A DNA stretch of 64,000 nucleotides. Source: Symsagittifera roscoffensis. Lineage: Eukaryota > Xenacoelomorpha > Acoela > Convolutidae. Every line of letters starts with the position of its first letter. The first letter of the stretch is position 1. The stretch spans positions 41,997,883 to 42,061,882 of the forward strand of contig NC_087069.1 of the NCBI RefSeq assembly GCF_963678635.1, in the 5' to 3' direction. Positions 50,218 through 60,749 of the stretch are shown piece by piece. A program made the translations under genes and the position numbers. The notes under the pieces were generated by a model. That model was not told the origin of the DNA. It was given only the letters and a program-made list of their open reading frames with translations, and did not search any database.

Positions 50218-50520
50218 ATGTCTTCTAACAACTGCGAGCAATCTAATGTGAACGAAGCTCGCTGATTAAGTTTAACCGGATTAAAGATTTTTGGGGTATT
50301 TTTTTGTTCAACTTGTTTACGGATAACTGTCTCTGACCCCGACCATAGTCATTTCGTTTTTAGCAGTTTTAGTCAATGTAATTTTCATGGCGGAGCTTCT
50401 TTCATAGCTGTTTCTTATGCAGCCGATAGAAATAAGGTTTTGATAAAAAGCGCTGTGACGAAAACAATTACGGCAAGGCGCTGGTTGACTGCACCATTTT
50501 CAGTTGTGTCGAAAAAATGA
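50218..50520 (+). pseudogene. Unknown open frame of 100 codons with one in-frame TGA
   Basis: ATG at 50,218 opens MSSNNCEQSNVNEAR, a TGA at 50,263-50,265, then 84 open codons including LSLTGLKIFGVFFCSTCLR, SQCNFHGGASFIAVSYAADR and KSAVTKTITARRWLTAPFS, ending KK before TGA at 50,518-50,520. It starts 18 bases from the minus-strand remnant and points away from it, so the two may have shared a promoter. Family not recognised. The TGA suggests decay. A spliced start after the TGA is also possible. Confidence 0.45.
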
Positions 50521-50702
50521 GGAAAAGTAAATTGCGCATTTTTTTCTTATTAACATCAATCAAAAAACCTAAATTAAAAGTAAAATCGCAGTTTTTTTAG
50601 ATATTGCGAATGGCTAAGTTTTTGTTTATAATTTTGCCCTATTTTCTAATTGTTCTGATCTTAATTGAAATCAAGAGAAAGTTTCTTTTTTTTTAATTTT
50701 AG

Positions 50703-50886
50703 ATTACTGCAAACAATGGCTCGGTTCAACTCTACAGACAATGTTTCTTTGATGCGTCTATTTGGGAAGTTTGATTCTCTTCTGTTTGAACAGATTACGA
50801 ATACAAAAAATCAGTTAAGTTCTTTTGATAGATTCTCGTGTAATCAGATTTGGAGAAGCTGTATTCATCGTTTGATGCATCAATGA
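50703..50886 (+). CDS. Possible exon or small gene, unknown
   Basis: An acceptor TTTTAATTTTAG ends at 50,702. An ATG at 50,716 opens MARFNSTDNVSLMRLFGKFD and on to TGA at 50,884-50,886 (56 residues). A second frame from the acceptor, ITANNGSVQLYRQCFFDAS, is also open for 22 codons, so the true frame is unclear. Confidence 0.3.
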
Positions 50887-51478
50887 ATGGGTTCAACTGC
50901 AAGCACTTTTATAGCAGCAAACTGCTTTGGGTTGTAGTCTACAAAAATAAGTAAAAAAAATGTGTTTTTTTAAAATAATTTTTCAAGAAGTTGCATCAAA
51001 AAAAAATTTTCTTGGCATTATTCTTGAATTTCACCAAACATGTTTTTTTTTTCGACTAGTTCAACTAAAAAAGATTGAAAATCCCCTGCTTCCACTGCCG
51101 ATTACTGCAGCAGCTCTGATATGCGTTAGGTAAGTTTTCAATCCGTAAGGATGCTTAGCTTTGTGAGGATCAGATTTTCTAAACGTACTCTTATGCAATC
51201 TCATTTTTAAATAATGTTCAAAGGTGAAATTTAGAGTATTCTTTCAATTTGTTTGAATCAAGTTTACGCAAAGCTCACGGTTGATTAGTTTTGACACATT
51301 TGTCCTTTTTTCCATTCAGCTACTGCTTTCTAATCATCTGTAACTGCTAGATTACAACATTAAACCAGTTTGTTAAAAAGTTTGAACCGGAAAACTTTTT
51401 CACAAAACTTTTTTTGGTGAAATTCAGTTTGTCTTCTATTTTGCTACTGTCTTTCAATCAGTAGTTTTGTCTTTTCAG
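50887..51478. other. Mostly noncoding, one donor-like exon end
   Basis: AT-rich. Around 51,085-51,128 a GC-richer stretch (LPLPITAAALICV in one frame) ends at GTTAG|GTAAGT, a strong donor-like site, but no matching acceptor or frame partner was found. Confidence 0.3.
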
Positions 51479-51629
51479 AAACTTGGCTGAGCTGTTTGTC
51501 GTTATAAAAAAAATAAAGTCAGTTATATTTCCCTATTGCTTTGCTCGTTTTGAACTTATTGTTCCATTCCAATCAGCTCCAAACACTTACATCATTCCAG
51601 GACACTTACTGTTCCATTCCAAACTGTAA
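51479..51629 (+). CDS. Possible exon, unknown protein
   Basis: Starts after GTCTTTTCAG, is open for 49 codons and ends in TAA at 51,627-51,629. It reads NLAELFVVIKKIKSVIFPYC, then PFQSAPNTYIIPGHLLFHSK. A 19-base direct repeat (ACTTAYTGTTCCATTCCAA) recurs at a spacing of 50 bases inside it. It would be a last exon. Family not recognised. Confidence 0.33.
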
Positions 51630-52022
51630 AAACCAAATTTTTCTATGCTTGGAATATTTTTTTAAAACGAAATTATGGTTAATCCAGAGAAAAAAATTTC
51701 TTGATATCTTTCACAGTGAAATCAGGGCATAGGATGGTTGTCTGAAAGAATCACTTCTTTGTGTATGATGTTGAAATTTAGAGAAGCTCCTCACTTAATG
51801 GCGGTAGTTGAATAGCATTTGTTAAAATTTTTAGACTAAAAAAGTGATGGCCCTTCACACAGCCATCACAGCATATTTTTCTCATTAAACACTTCGTATT
51901 TTTCCTCGGTGTTGTGGAATTATCTTTGCTTTCTGTTAATTAGTTGAATGATCGTGATGTAATGGCAGTGATAAATGAGAAATTTGAGGGTAATTATGAT
52001 GATAACATGCAGAAAATAAGAA
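51630..52022. other. No gene seen
   Basis: AT-rich sequence without splice-flanked or coding-like frames. Confidence 0.5.
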
Positions 52023-52142
52023 CTATACACTTGCATCAAGCTTCACGTTTTCCCGTAAATTTTTTCGAAGTTCTGCATTCTGAAGGGTGCTGTATTCGGA
52101 ATACTGATGTTTGAACTTTGACGGTAACTTTTTAAATTTCAT
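52023..52142 (-). CDS. Possible exon, Lys/Glu-rich, unknown
   Basis: On the minus strand an AAACCTTCTCAG acceptor-like site is followed directly by ATG and 39 codons: MKFKKLPSKFKHQYSEYSTL, then AELRKNLRENVKLDASV, before TAG at 52,023-52,025. The frame is also open upstream, to 52,241. No family recognised. Confidence 0.35.
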   Translation of the reverse strand: MKFKKLPSKFKHQYSEYSTLQNAELRKNLRENVKLDASV

Positions 52143-52410
52143 CTGAGAAGGTTTCTTTTGAAATATTTGAAAATTTGGTGATATTTTTATCATCGAGAGT
52201 ATATGATTGCAAGAAGCCAAAATGGTATGATTAGCATACACTAATTTTGTTTTTAGATTTTTTTTTCTGTTTCTTTTCGCAGAACATTCTTGTAGAAATC
52301 AAACAAAATTTGGGACAATTTTTTGCAACTGCGGTTTGAATTTCTTTGATGACTGCTTTATTTGATGAAAATTTTCGATGTTAATAGTAGAAAAATTGGT
52401 TGATAGGCAA

Positions 52411-53404
52411 AAGTTTTTGGGTTTTCTGGGATCTACCAAATAACCAAAAATGTTTTTCATGGTCAACTTATAAGCATGAAAAAGAAGTTTTGTAATTTTA
52501 ATATTTTGCTAAAAAAGCAATTTGTTGAATCTAAAGAGAGTTTCGAACAAAATCGAAGTAGGTGGTATCAGGTCAATTTTCTTTAATTTTGAGTGTTGAA
52601 ACAACTGTTGGTTCGTACCTGCTCGAACCTTTTTAGAAAAATCGTTCGGTGTAAAAACGTTTAGCAGGTGTCCTCAAAAGGAGACAAAATTAATCGGAAA
52701 CTCGGAAAATATAAAATACGGAAAAATTTGTTAATTTTAAAACCAAGTTTGTTTTGACTGCATTTGATCTGAATTGCTCGTGAAATTTTTCTTTGGTTTC
52801 TGAATCGAACAATTTTCAATTGAATACACAAGATAAAAATTACTTGCTTTTTTATACGAACCCTTGGGCCAGAAATTGTTCAAAAGTTTTCTATTGCATT
52901 GAAAATTTTTGGGTTTTCTGGGATCTACACTTTTCAACAAATAACCAAAAACGTTTTTCATTTCAACTTATAAGCATGAAAAAGAAGTTTTGTAATATTA
53001 ATGTTTTGCTAAAAAAAGCAATTTGTTGAATCTAAAGAGAGTTTCGAACACAATCGAAGTAGGTGGTATCAGGTCAATTTTCTTTAATTTTGAGTGTTGA
53101 AACAATTGTTGGTTCGTACCTGCTCGAACCTTTTTAGAAAAATCGTTCGGTGTGAAAACGTTTAGCAGGTGTCCTCAAAAGGAGACAAAATTAATCGGAA
53201 ACTCGGAAAATATAAAATACGGAAAAATTTGTTAATTTTAAAACCAAGTTTGTTTTGACTGCATTTGATCTGAATTGCTCGTGAAACTTTTTTTTTGGCT
53301 TCTGAATCAAACAATTTTTAATTGAATACACAAGATAAAAATTACGTGCCTTTTTAGACGAACCCTTGGGCCAGAAGTTGTTCAAAAGTTTTCTATTGCA
53401 TTGA
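52411..53404. repeat. Tandem duplication, two copies of about 0.49-0.50 kb
   Basis: GGGTTTTCTGGGATCTAC at 52,419 recurs at 52,911. Farther in, the offset becomes 501 because the second copy has nine extra bases. Copies differ by scattered substitutions, so the event is older than those in the array. The minus-strand frames in both copies share NRKLLNNFWPKGS but diverge by frameshift. I do not call them genes. Confidence 0.88.
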
Positions 53405-54684
53405 AACAATTCTATTTTTCTCGATCATTTCCAGAAACAAAGTTCAAACAAAGTAAAAAAAAATTAATAACAGCTCGATCAAAAAATTTTGCAACTACTC
53501 TTAATAACTTTTGATGATTATTATGGTGTTAAAAAATGATGATTGAGGCGCAAAAAACATGAATGAGCAGCTAAATTTTTCTGCTGTTTCGGGATCTCCG
53601 TTTTTCTACGAATTTTTGTTGGTTCTCAACTGATAGTTATGTGATAGAAAACTTTGTATTTGATTTTGACACATTTGATTGACACATTTGACGTACAACA
53701 ACAGAAAATTCACAGCTAGGTTTTATGACTTTATTTTGTTTAGGAATTTTTACTAATGCAAAGGTTGGTTATAAGGTCATCAGGTAATGTTGCAGATGTT
53801 AATATGTAAGCCAAACGCTTTAATATCGATTGAAATTTCAACATAACGCTTTGGGTTGCAATCAGCAGTAAATAAAACCCGAGAGCTAGTATTTTTCTTT
53901 ATATAACGAATTATTTGTTTCGTTTTTGTCAAGATGAGCCATATTTTAATACAAAGAAAAGGTTATGGATTTTTTTTGCTTTTAGTTGAATTGGGAAATA
54001 ATTAGGGATTTTTTTTCTGTTTTCATATAATCGGTAGCTAAAAGTAATTTTGAGCTACCGTGGCTTTGAGCTCATAGTAGTTTGAATTGTGCTTGAACTG
54101 TCGCTTATATGAAGTTTGAGGTTTTAGGGCCCTTGTATATTTGAGATAAGAAATTGAATTGGTTTCCAATAATTCGAGCAAAAAAGTACCATTCATATCA
54201 AATTTTTGCACGGCAGCAAAAACTAGCTTATTAAAACTTAGCGAAATGTCAGAAATGAAACTGCCAAATTTCTTGTCCGATTTTTTTTTTTGTGAAATTT
54301 GACTTTGTTGCTTTTTGTTTTAAAACGAGTTTTAATTTGACATAATTTGACTGTACACACAAGTACACGCTGTGATTCTCATGGAATTTTATTCACTGAA
54401 GATTTTTTTGCTGAAACTTTCACTATCGTTGCACTTTTGTTTTTTTTTAGAAGAGAAGATTAGTTGAGATGAAGATTTTTTTTTGATTGAATTGAGCCAG
54501 ACGAATTCTCTTGATTGTTTAACAATCTGTGAAACTTAAAAGTGCTCGAAATAAGCTGAAAGCTAAGTTAATCAGATGAAATACTTTGGATTAAAATGAT
54601 CTCTGACGATCCCAAGACATCTTCAAAACGTAACTGCTAACGTGACTAACCATGATGAGCCCCAGGTCCTTCTAAATTGCGTAG
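53405..54684. other. Mostly noncoding
   Basis: AT-rich, with a hairpin at 54,032-54,060 and a GC-richer patch at about 54,590-54,684. The patch has short open pieces on both strands (for example GSSWLVTLAVTF on the minus strand) but no splice sites or long frame. Confidence 0.45.
54032..54060. other. Short hairpin
   Basis: CGGTAGCTAAAA and TTTTGAGCTACCG pair with one bulged base and a four-base loop (GTAA). A stem this clean is unusual here. No function assigned. Confidence 0.5.
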
Positions 54685-54882
54685 CCAATTTTAGATATAA
54701 TTTCAAAATCTCGACTTCAATTGTTGTCATTTTTGGATAATCAGATGCAGCATTATAAAACAAGACATGATTTTCTCAATATTGAGGGCATGGTGCCAAT
54801 TATTCTTTCAAAGTTAAACCAAACGCGAAATCAAACCTTCAAACTAAGTGTATTTTTTGTCCCTTTAAGATCAATTTCTTAG
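54685..54882 (+). CDS. Coding-like frame of 65 codons, possible exon
   Basis: An acceptor-like CCAATTTTAG ends at 54,694 inside the open frame. The frame reads ISKSRLQLLSFLDNQMQHYK, then HDFLNIEGMVPIILSKLNQT and ends in TAG at 54,880-54,882. Residue mix and GC differ from the flanks. It would be an internal or last exon of an unknown gene. Confidence 0.42.
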   Translation, partial: PILDIISKSRLQLLSFLDNQMQHYKTRHDFLNIEGMVPIILSKLNQTRNQTFKLSVFFVPLRSIS

Positions 54883-55181
54883 CGCTCTAATTCAGTATGC
54901 ACAAAACTTTATCAGGAAAAAATTACCATTGCACATCTTTCATGCAATTTTGATATTAGTTATAACAAGTCAAAATTCAATATCATCAGCATTCAAGCAT
55001 TGAGCGTTAAGTTTTTTGAAAACTTTACACTTGGCAAAAAATCATCAAAATGCTGCTTAAAAAGATTTTTAAAATTTTTCGATTTTATACATTTTTCATT
55101 CCGAGTCCGTATTGTCGTAAATATGCCGATAATGTCTCTACACACGATTTCTGTTGAAGATTAACAAAGCTCACCTTGTTG

Positions 55182-55520
55182 TCATTGCACTGGTAAGAAA
55201 AAAGATAAACAGCAGTAGTGGGATATATTTTGCAAACGAGAAAGGTTCTTAAATCTGTTTGGTTTTAGTGCCCAACAGAACGTATACAAGAGTTCGCGAC
55301 CAATACCCAAGATGGAGGCACCTTGCAAGAATATTGGAAGAGGGATGCTATTTTGCAGGATCCTTGCCAAGTTCCTGCAATATTGTGTAAGATAACCATC
55401 CCAAGTATTCTCTCTGAACGAGAACGCAAAACTGAACGAGAACAAAAAATTTTCGAGTTTAACTTAAGAAGTGATAAATATATTTTAAATTGCTTGTTTC
55501 AAAAGCTATTATTTGCGTAG
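55182..55520 (-). repeat. GC-richer dispersed repeat with open frames on both strands
   Basis: The part at about 55,205-55,300 resembles 58,862-58,960 on the same strand: CAGTAGTGGGA, then TTGGTTTTAGT, then AACGTA(T/G)ACAAGA. The minus frames match as FCWALKPNRF and FYCGLKPKRF followed by LQN(I/V)SHYCC. The next 80 bases repeat GCAAGAATATTG / GCAGGATCC / GCAATATTG motifs. The plus frame 55,323-55,520 (ILSERERKTEREQKIFEF) is also open. Probably a dispersed element and not two overlapping genes. Confidence 0.4.
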
Positions 55521-55541
55521 AGCGTGATTCCAATTAATTCG

Positions 55542-55767
55542 ATGTCACAGACTCAGAAACAAAAAATTAAAAAATTTGTGACAAACTTTTTTCCGATAGA
55601 AAATTGATTAGATTCTCTTCATACTATATATGAGATGATAGTACAACATGTGAAAAAGTAAACCTCAATCAACAGCAATTGTGCAGCTGAACAAAAATCT
55701 GGATAACAAAAAAATCACAAACAGTCAAGTTTGGGTTTCGAAGAAAAAATTCTGCGTTTTCATCATA
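55542..55767 (+). pseudogene. Unknown gene remnant
   Basis: ATG at 55,542 reads MSQTQKQKIKKFVTNFFPIE, has an in-frame TGA at 55,605-55,607, then LDSLHTIYEMIVQHVKK and TAA at 55,659. An overlapping frame continues with PQSTAIVQLNKNLDNKKITN and SQVWVSKKKF to TAA near 55,767. The succession on one strand suggests one decayed frame. Family not recognised. Confidence 0.42.
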
Positions 55768-57204
55768 TGCTAACAAAATTCTAAGAATTAGTCTCTTTTT
55801 TTTTGTTCAGTCAATTGCGGATTGATTTGCTGAAGCAATTTCCTTTTTTCAAAATCAATTTCTTTAAATAATCTTTTATTTTACTTGGATGTACATCCTC
55901 TATGACGGCTCGCGTTCCTGAATTGCTAATAAATTTTTTAATGCTTTTCAAGGGTTCATTATGTTTTTTTTTATAAAAAATTTTTGTCCCAATTCATTGT
56001 AATTTTTGTTCTAGTCATATTTGAGTTGTCGAGTTTGGAAGTGTCAATGTTTTTCGTAGAAATTCAAGTTTTCTTTTTCTAGTAAAATTTTTAAAAAAAA
56101 GTTTTTTTTTGAGGACCCACAAGTCTGATCCGCACTCAAATCTGTCTGATCCGCATTTTGTTGCTTTCAAGCATTTTTAAAAATTTTTTGCCTCAAGACT
56201 CGGGGGAGCGTGTGTGTGGATTTGTGTGTGTTTGTGTGTGTGTGCTAGTGTGTGTGCGTTTCGGTAAAACAATATTTTTTTATTAGTCTTTAGTTTTTTT
56301 GAGTTGTTTTTCAGCGTTTTTGGTTTTTTCTATGATTTTTTTTTGCTTAATATTTTTCAGCCTCCATTATTTTGGATTTTTGGCCTCTTATTGTTTCGAC
56401 TGATAAGCAAATTTTTTTTCTTTGTGTTTTGAGAGCCGGGGGGACCTGTTAACTTAAGAGCAGCCTGAGTCGTGTTGTTTTCTATCGGCTTAAAGAGTAT
56501 CTGTTAAAGTTTTTCGGCTTTGTGACCTCTTGGTGATTTTTTCCAATGCTAAATTTTGCTTTCGATTGTTTTGGTATGTGTTTGATTCATAAGTAGCCTG
56601 AATTGATTCAACAGATTTTTTTTTAATGAATTTTCGATTTAAAATCGATCTACAATTTCGAAAAAAATCGATCTACATGCTTTCTTGTTGTTTTTTTTTA
56701 TCGCAAGTGAAATTTGCTCGTATTAGGGCAGAACCCTAAAACATTTTCTGTTTTTTAAAACTATACTAAATGTTTTTATGTTCAGTCAGAGAAAATAGTA
56801 CTCTTTAGAAGACTGCAAAAATCATCAATTAAACTCGGCAGCTAAATAACGGCTGTAGATTGGAAACTTAGTTATTTTTTGTAGTTTTTTTTAGATTTTT
56901 TTCCAAACGAGAGCCGGCACTATCCACTATTACTGCCCTGTACCATTACAATGCTAAACTGTGCACTGGATAGACGCACGTATTTGTGTCTGTATGTTCC
57001 TGGATTCCAGAGACAAGTCTTTCAACATGATACAAAATACGCTTAGAAAAATTCGCCTATATTACGCATATGAATACTTGTAATGTAAAATTTATTGGCA
57101 CATTGGTTTTGTTGAGGAATCCGCAACGAGTGAACATAGTTAAATGTTCCGGATTCCAGAAATGTAAGCGAATACCGCAAACGTTAGTGGATTTCGTGCA
57201 TTTA
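55768..57204. other. No gene seen
   Basis: AT-rich. It contains a GT microsatellite (56,209-56,258) and a direct repeat of AAATCGATCTACA near 56,643 and 56,668. No supported coding frame. Confidence 0.5.
56209..56258. repeat. GT microsatellite
   Basis: Interrupted (GT)n runs. Confidence 0.9.
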
Positions 57205-57323
57205 TGCAGGTTCCGCTTACAATTTGCGGATTCCGTTTACAGTTTGCGAAATCCGCTTATAATTTGTGGATTCAGCTGAGAACTTGCGGATTCCACTTAC
57301 AGTTGCGGACTCCGCGACAGCTT
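57205..57323. repeat. Degenerate 20-bp minisatellite
   Basis: Six units near TGCGGATTCCGCTTACAATT start at 57,205, 57,225, 57,245, 57,265, 57,285 and 57,304. Related GGATTCCGC-like motifs are scattered from 57,115 to 57,450. The plus-strand frames across it (Leu/Cys/Phe-rich) are products of the repeat. Confidence 0.85.
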
Positions 57324-57734
57324 AATTTTGCCAAATACATAAATTATTATTTATTCATGGATTCCATAATCAGTTTCAGGTTCCGCAAAAATTGTTTCGG
57401 ATTCCGCAAGAATGCCAGATCTGATTTTGGCATGTTGCTTAATCCGCTTACAATTCACAAATTGCACAGTCTAGCCTCGATTTTCTAGCCTCGGTCAACA
57501 ACAAAAAAACTAAAGAAAAAACGAAATTATGGGAATAAAAACAGATAAAAACAATCTGGTTTTCATTTTTTAATTTTAGTAATTATCTTTGCTTCAATTT
57601 ATGTCTAAAATTTATGTTCTCATTTGATACAAACTGTGTTTTTCTTTTTTTTGAAAGAAAAAAGTGTATGTTTTCAATCAAAATTTGAAAATAGCTGACC
57701 ATCACAAAAAAAACTCAGAAATAAAATTAAAGTT

Positions 57735-57850
57735 TTAAGAAGGAAAACCCCCAGCGGTCTGGGTGTATGTATGCGTAGCTAAGAAGGCTTCCTTGTTCTT
57801 CCAAAGCCACTTGATATTCTTTGCTTTTAAAGCTCTTCTTTCAAAAAAAA
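57735..57850 (-). pseudogene. Short coding-like remnant, unknown
   Basis: On the minus strand the frame reads ERRALKAKNIKWLWKNKEAF, then LATHTYTQTAGGFPS before TAA at 57,735-57,737. It is bounded upstream by a TAA within an A/T run. GC and residue mix stand out from the flanks. Family not recognised. Confidence 0.38.
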
Positions 57851-57989
57851 TTTATATGTTTGAAGATAGTCTTGCAAATCTTTTACAGAATCGCATCGTC
57901 TTTGAACGAATATTGCAAGATAACCTCCCCTAATCGATTAAGGTAGTTTTTGTAACTCGTAACTCTCGTAACTTTTGAATTTTAACCTT

Positions 57990-58620
57990 AAAAACTTTTG
58001 GAACAGAACAAATAATTTTTGATATCAGAGTTTATGGGCAAAACTGTATAGAAGTGCGAAACAAATTTTTTGAACGAAAAATGTAGGCAATACGACAGAA
58101 GCGTTAGAGCTTGAATCAATTTGCTTCAGGAAAATCAACTGTAAAAGTTACAGGAGGTAAATTTATGTCCAAAATGAAACACTCACATCGCGTCTGTTGT
58201 GTTTGAGACTTAAGTGCTATATGCCATCCAACAGAAAACATAAATTGCCTTCCTAATTTATTGCAACTAATTGCCGACAAAACTTTCTTATCTTAAGAAT
58301 AACAATTGAAATTGATTGAAACCTTGATGAGAATTGGAACAAAATTATTCGATGTATTGCGATGTAGAATCCAATGTATTTTGATGTAGAATTATTGGAA
58401 AGAATGAGGACGGAAAATGTTACAGAAACCGGAACCAAACTGAAAATCGAAGATTCCATTTAAGACCTGATAATTCTGATTTAGGTATTCTACTAGAATT
58501 GAGAGTTGGCTGTTCTGAAAAACTACTTTAAACTTCAAAGTGTCATACCAAGGAGGCTGCATCTTCTCTGAATGACCCTCAGCACTACCTAGCATATCGA
58601 AGGTACAACACACATGAAAA
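57990..58620 (-). repeat. Copy 1 of a diverged 0.6-kb repeat with a minus-strand frame
   Basis: It shares an ordered series of short matches with 59,050-59,690: AATACG and AAGCGTTAGA, CTC(A/G)C and TCGCGTC, GCAACTAAT, GA(A/G)ACC(G/A)GAA, and GATTTAGGT. Minus-strand frames align as LNQNYQVLNGIFDFQFGSGF with LNQNQQVLKKTDTQFDSGLQ. So the family once encoded protein or carries part of a gene. Identity is too low for a recent event. Confidence 0.55.
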
Positions 58621-58861
58621 TATTATTTATTTGCATTTTCCATTGTTTAAAAAAACTCATAAAACGTTCGCATAAAAACGTTTCGAGCTTTTCCTAACTT
58701 TAATGAGAAATAAGAGAAAAGTTGCTCGAAACTTTTTTGAAGAATTCTTGTTCAAATATTGAAGACCTAGACTTAAAAACACGGGAAAATCGTTTTCTGC
58801 TTTTTTGACAATTATCATAGAATGAGTACACTAAAATTGCAATTTTTTGAGATTGAAAATG

Positions 58862-58960
58862 CGATACACAACAGTAGTGGGACACATTTTGTAACCTAGG
58901 TTTTTTCCCAAATCTTTTTGGTTTTAGTCCACAATAAAACGTAGACAAGAAATTGCGACT
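58862..58960 (-). repeat. Dispersed repeat related to 55,205-55,300
   Basis: Lies between the two 0.6-kb copies. The minus frame reads FYCGLKPKRF and NVSHYCC. See the entry at 55,182. Confidence 0.5.
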
Positions 58961-59049
58961 TATAATTTTGTAAACTTTTCATAATATATTTGCAAAGTTT
59001 GTGGTGCAGAAATGTTAAAACTTTTATTAGAAGTTTTGTGCAAAAATTG

Positions 59050-59690
59050 TAATGAAGATCAAAACAAATCTTTTGGACGGAAGTTTTAAACAATACGGAA
59101 GCGTTAGACCATGCAGATAAAATTTTCTAGAAATTGAATCGTACAAAATACAGGACAGTAATTTTTTGTCCAGTGTGCAATACTCGCCTCGCGTCTTGAA
59201 TGTTCAGGAATGCATGATTATATGTCGTATAGCTTAAATTTTTAACAGCGTAAAAACTTCAATGCAACTAATAACTAATCGCAGACATAGCGCTGTTATG
59301 AGAAAATGAACGTCCAAAATTGATGGATAACTTGACAAGGTGTGAAACGCCATTTATTTTTCTTGCAGAAAGTGCAAAGCTAGCATCAAGCACATACATG
59401 AACATTAAAACATTATCGAAATAACGAATTATAAATTCATGGTCAAATGAAGAAAACTTGTATGGAGGGTCTATGCAGGCCTGGAGACCAGAATCAAACT
59501 GAGTATCCGTTTTTTTTAACACCTGTTGATTTTGATTTAGGTTTTGTACTATTTGTAATTCAATTTTTTCTTAAGAGCTGCTTAAAAATTTCAGGGGTAA
59601 TCATTTGCCACAAACCAAGTACTTTGCATCAACTTTAAATGGCCATCCGCATTGTCTCGCACATCAATTGAGGAATTCACAGAGTCTTCC
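59050..59690 (-). repeat. Copy 2 of a diverged 0.6-kb repeat with a minus-strand frame
   Basis: The minus frame 59,268-59,522 is open for 84 codons (LKKTDTQFDSGLQACIDPPY, then FDHEFIIRYFDNVLMFMYVL). The frame also continues upstream of it to about 59,575. It is longer than the frame in copy 1. Could be a fragment of an unrecognised gene or element. Confidence 0.5.
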
Positions 59691-60077
59691 GGTCTTGTAA
59701 AGATAAGTAGACAAGAAAAGTTACAGTACGCTCAAAAACATTTTGCAGCTACATATTCCCTTGGTTCATAAAACTCATAAAAATGAAGTAGGAGCTAAAA
59801 AAAAACAAAATTTCTCCCGCTGTACTTAACCTTAACAAAAAGAAGAAAATTATGCTAACGAAAATTTAGGCAACACAAATTGGTTCCAAAGACACAATTT
59901 AATTGTTGATGTTTTGAAAAAATAATTTTAGCATCTCAAAATGAAATTCAGAAGGTTCAATCGAATACTTGAAACTGCTTATTTCAAAAATTACTGGTAC
60001 TATAAGGACATTGCGCTCTTTTCGAGGACATTGCGCTATTAAAATTTAGGAAGCTTATTTAACGTTGTCTTAATACA
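59691..60077. other. No gene seen
   Basis: AT-rich. It has a small direct repeat GAGGACATTGCGCT near 60,000. No supported frame. Confidence 0.5.
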
Positions 60078-60212
60078 ATGAACTTTTGCATGGCGAACAA
60101 AATGGCTACTGTGAACAGATTTGATTTTCAGACTTCACATCGTGACATCGCGCATTTACGTAAGACAAACATAAAAGTCGATGTTTTGAAAGGTGGGGGA
60201 AGAAGAAAGTAG
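60078..60212 (+). CDS. Short open frame of 44 codons, unknown
   Basis: ATG at 60,078 opens MNFCMANKMATVNRFDFQTS, then HRDIAHLRKTNIKVDVLKGG and GRRK before TAG. Residue mix is balanced and GC is above the flanks. The frame stays coding-like past the TAG (PEIVMPKFE), so it may be decayed. Confidence 0.33.
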   Translation: MNFCMANKMATVNRFDFQTSHRDIAHLRKTNIKVDVLKGGGRRK

Positions 60213-60422
60213 CCGGAAATTGTGATGCCAAAGTTTGAGTAGCCAGTTATGAATTGTGAAACACACTTCTAATTTGCTCAATGCAACAGAAATTGGAAAA
60301 CATGATAATTGTTATCATTTTTGGGAAGGTAACTAGGTAGTTAATTGGGTTTTAATGGTCCAGTCGGCCATTTGAGAAATTTTCGATGCCAAGTTTTTGA
60401 ACGAACATTTCAAATTTGTGCG

Positions 60423-60749
60423 CTAAATTGACAAAAGTTCAAACAACAACGTCGACCTCGACGGTTTAGAGATTTTATTGATCAAAAGTTTTTTTTTGCA
60501 GAAAGACCCGAACTTGGTCTCAGAAAAATTGCTACAAACGAAGAAATGAAAGACGAAACAATTTAGAAAAACCAGTTGTTTTGTTGCAGCCTCTAGTAGA
60601 CCAGCTGCGATTTTCTCAGAGTAAAAGTCTTGTACATTCACGATGGCTAGAAGGTATACACAAAAGACTCCTTTCACTCTTGTGCTCAATCCATTGTTTT
60701 TATCTCGCCTTGAGTATAACGTAGACCAAATTTTAAAAGAATTTTCCAA
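60423..60749 (-). CDS. Open frame of 108 codons, unknown, overlapped in antisense
   Basis: Longest uninterrupted frame in the single-copy part. It has no ATG start at its 5' end (the first codon in frame is TTG). It reads TRVKGVFCVYLLAIVNVQDF, then YSEKIAAGLLEAATKQLVFL and a Lys-rich end before TAG. It overlaps the plus-strand frame 60,643-60,861. At most one is likely real. Confidence 0.3.
   Translation of the reverse strand: MENSFKIWSTLYSRRDKNNGLSTRVKGVFCVYLLAIVNVQDFYSEKIAAGLLEAATKQLVFLNCFVFHFFVCSNFSETKFGSFCKKKLLINKISKPSRSTLLFELLSI

Noticed and set aside
57070-57488. Plus-strand Leu/Cys/Phe-rich frames
   Set aside because: They are produced by the 20-bp minisatellite.
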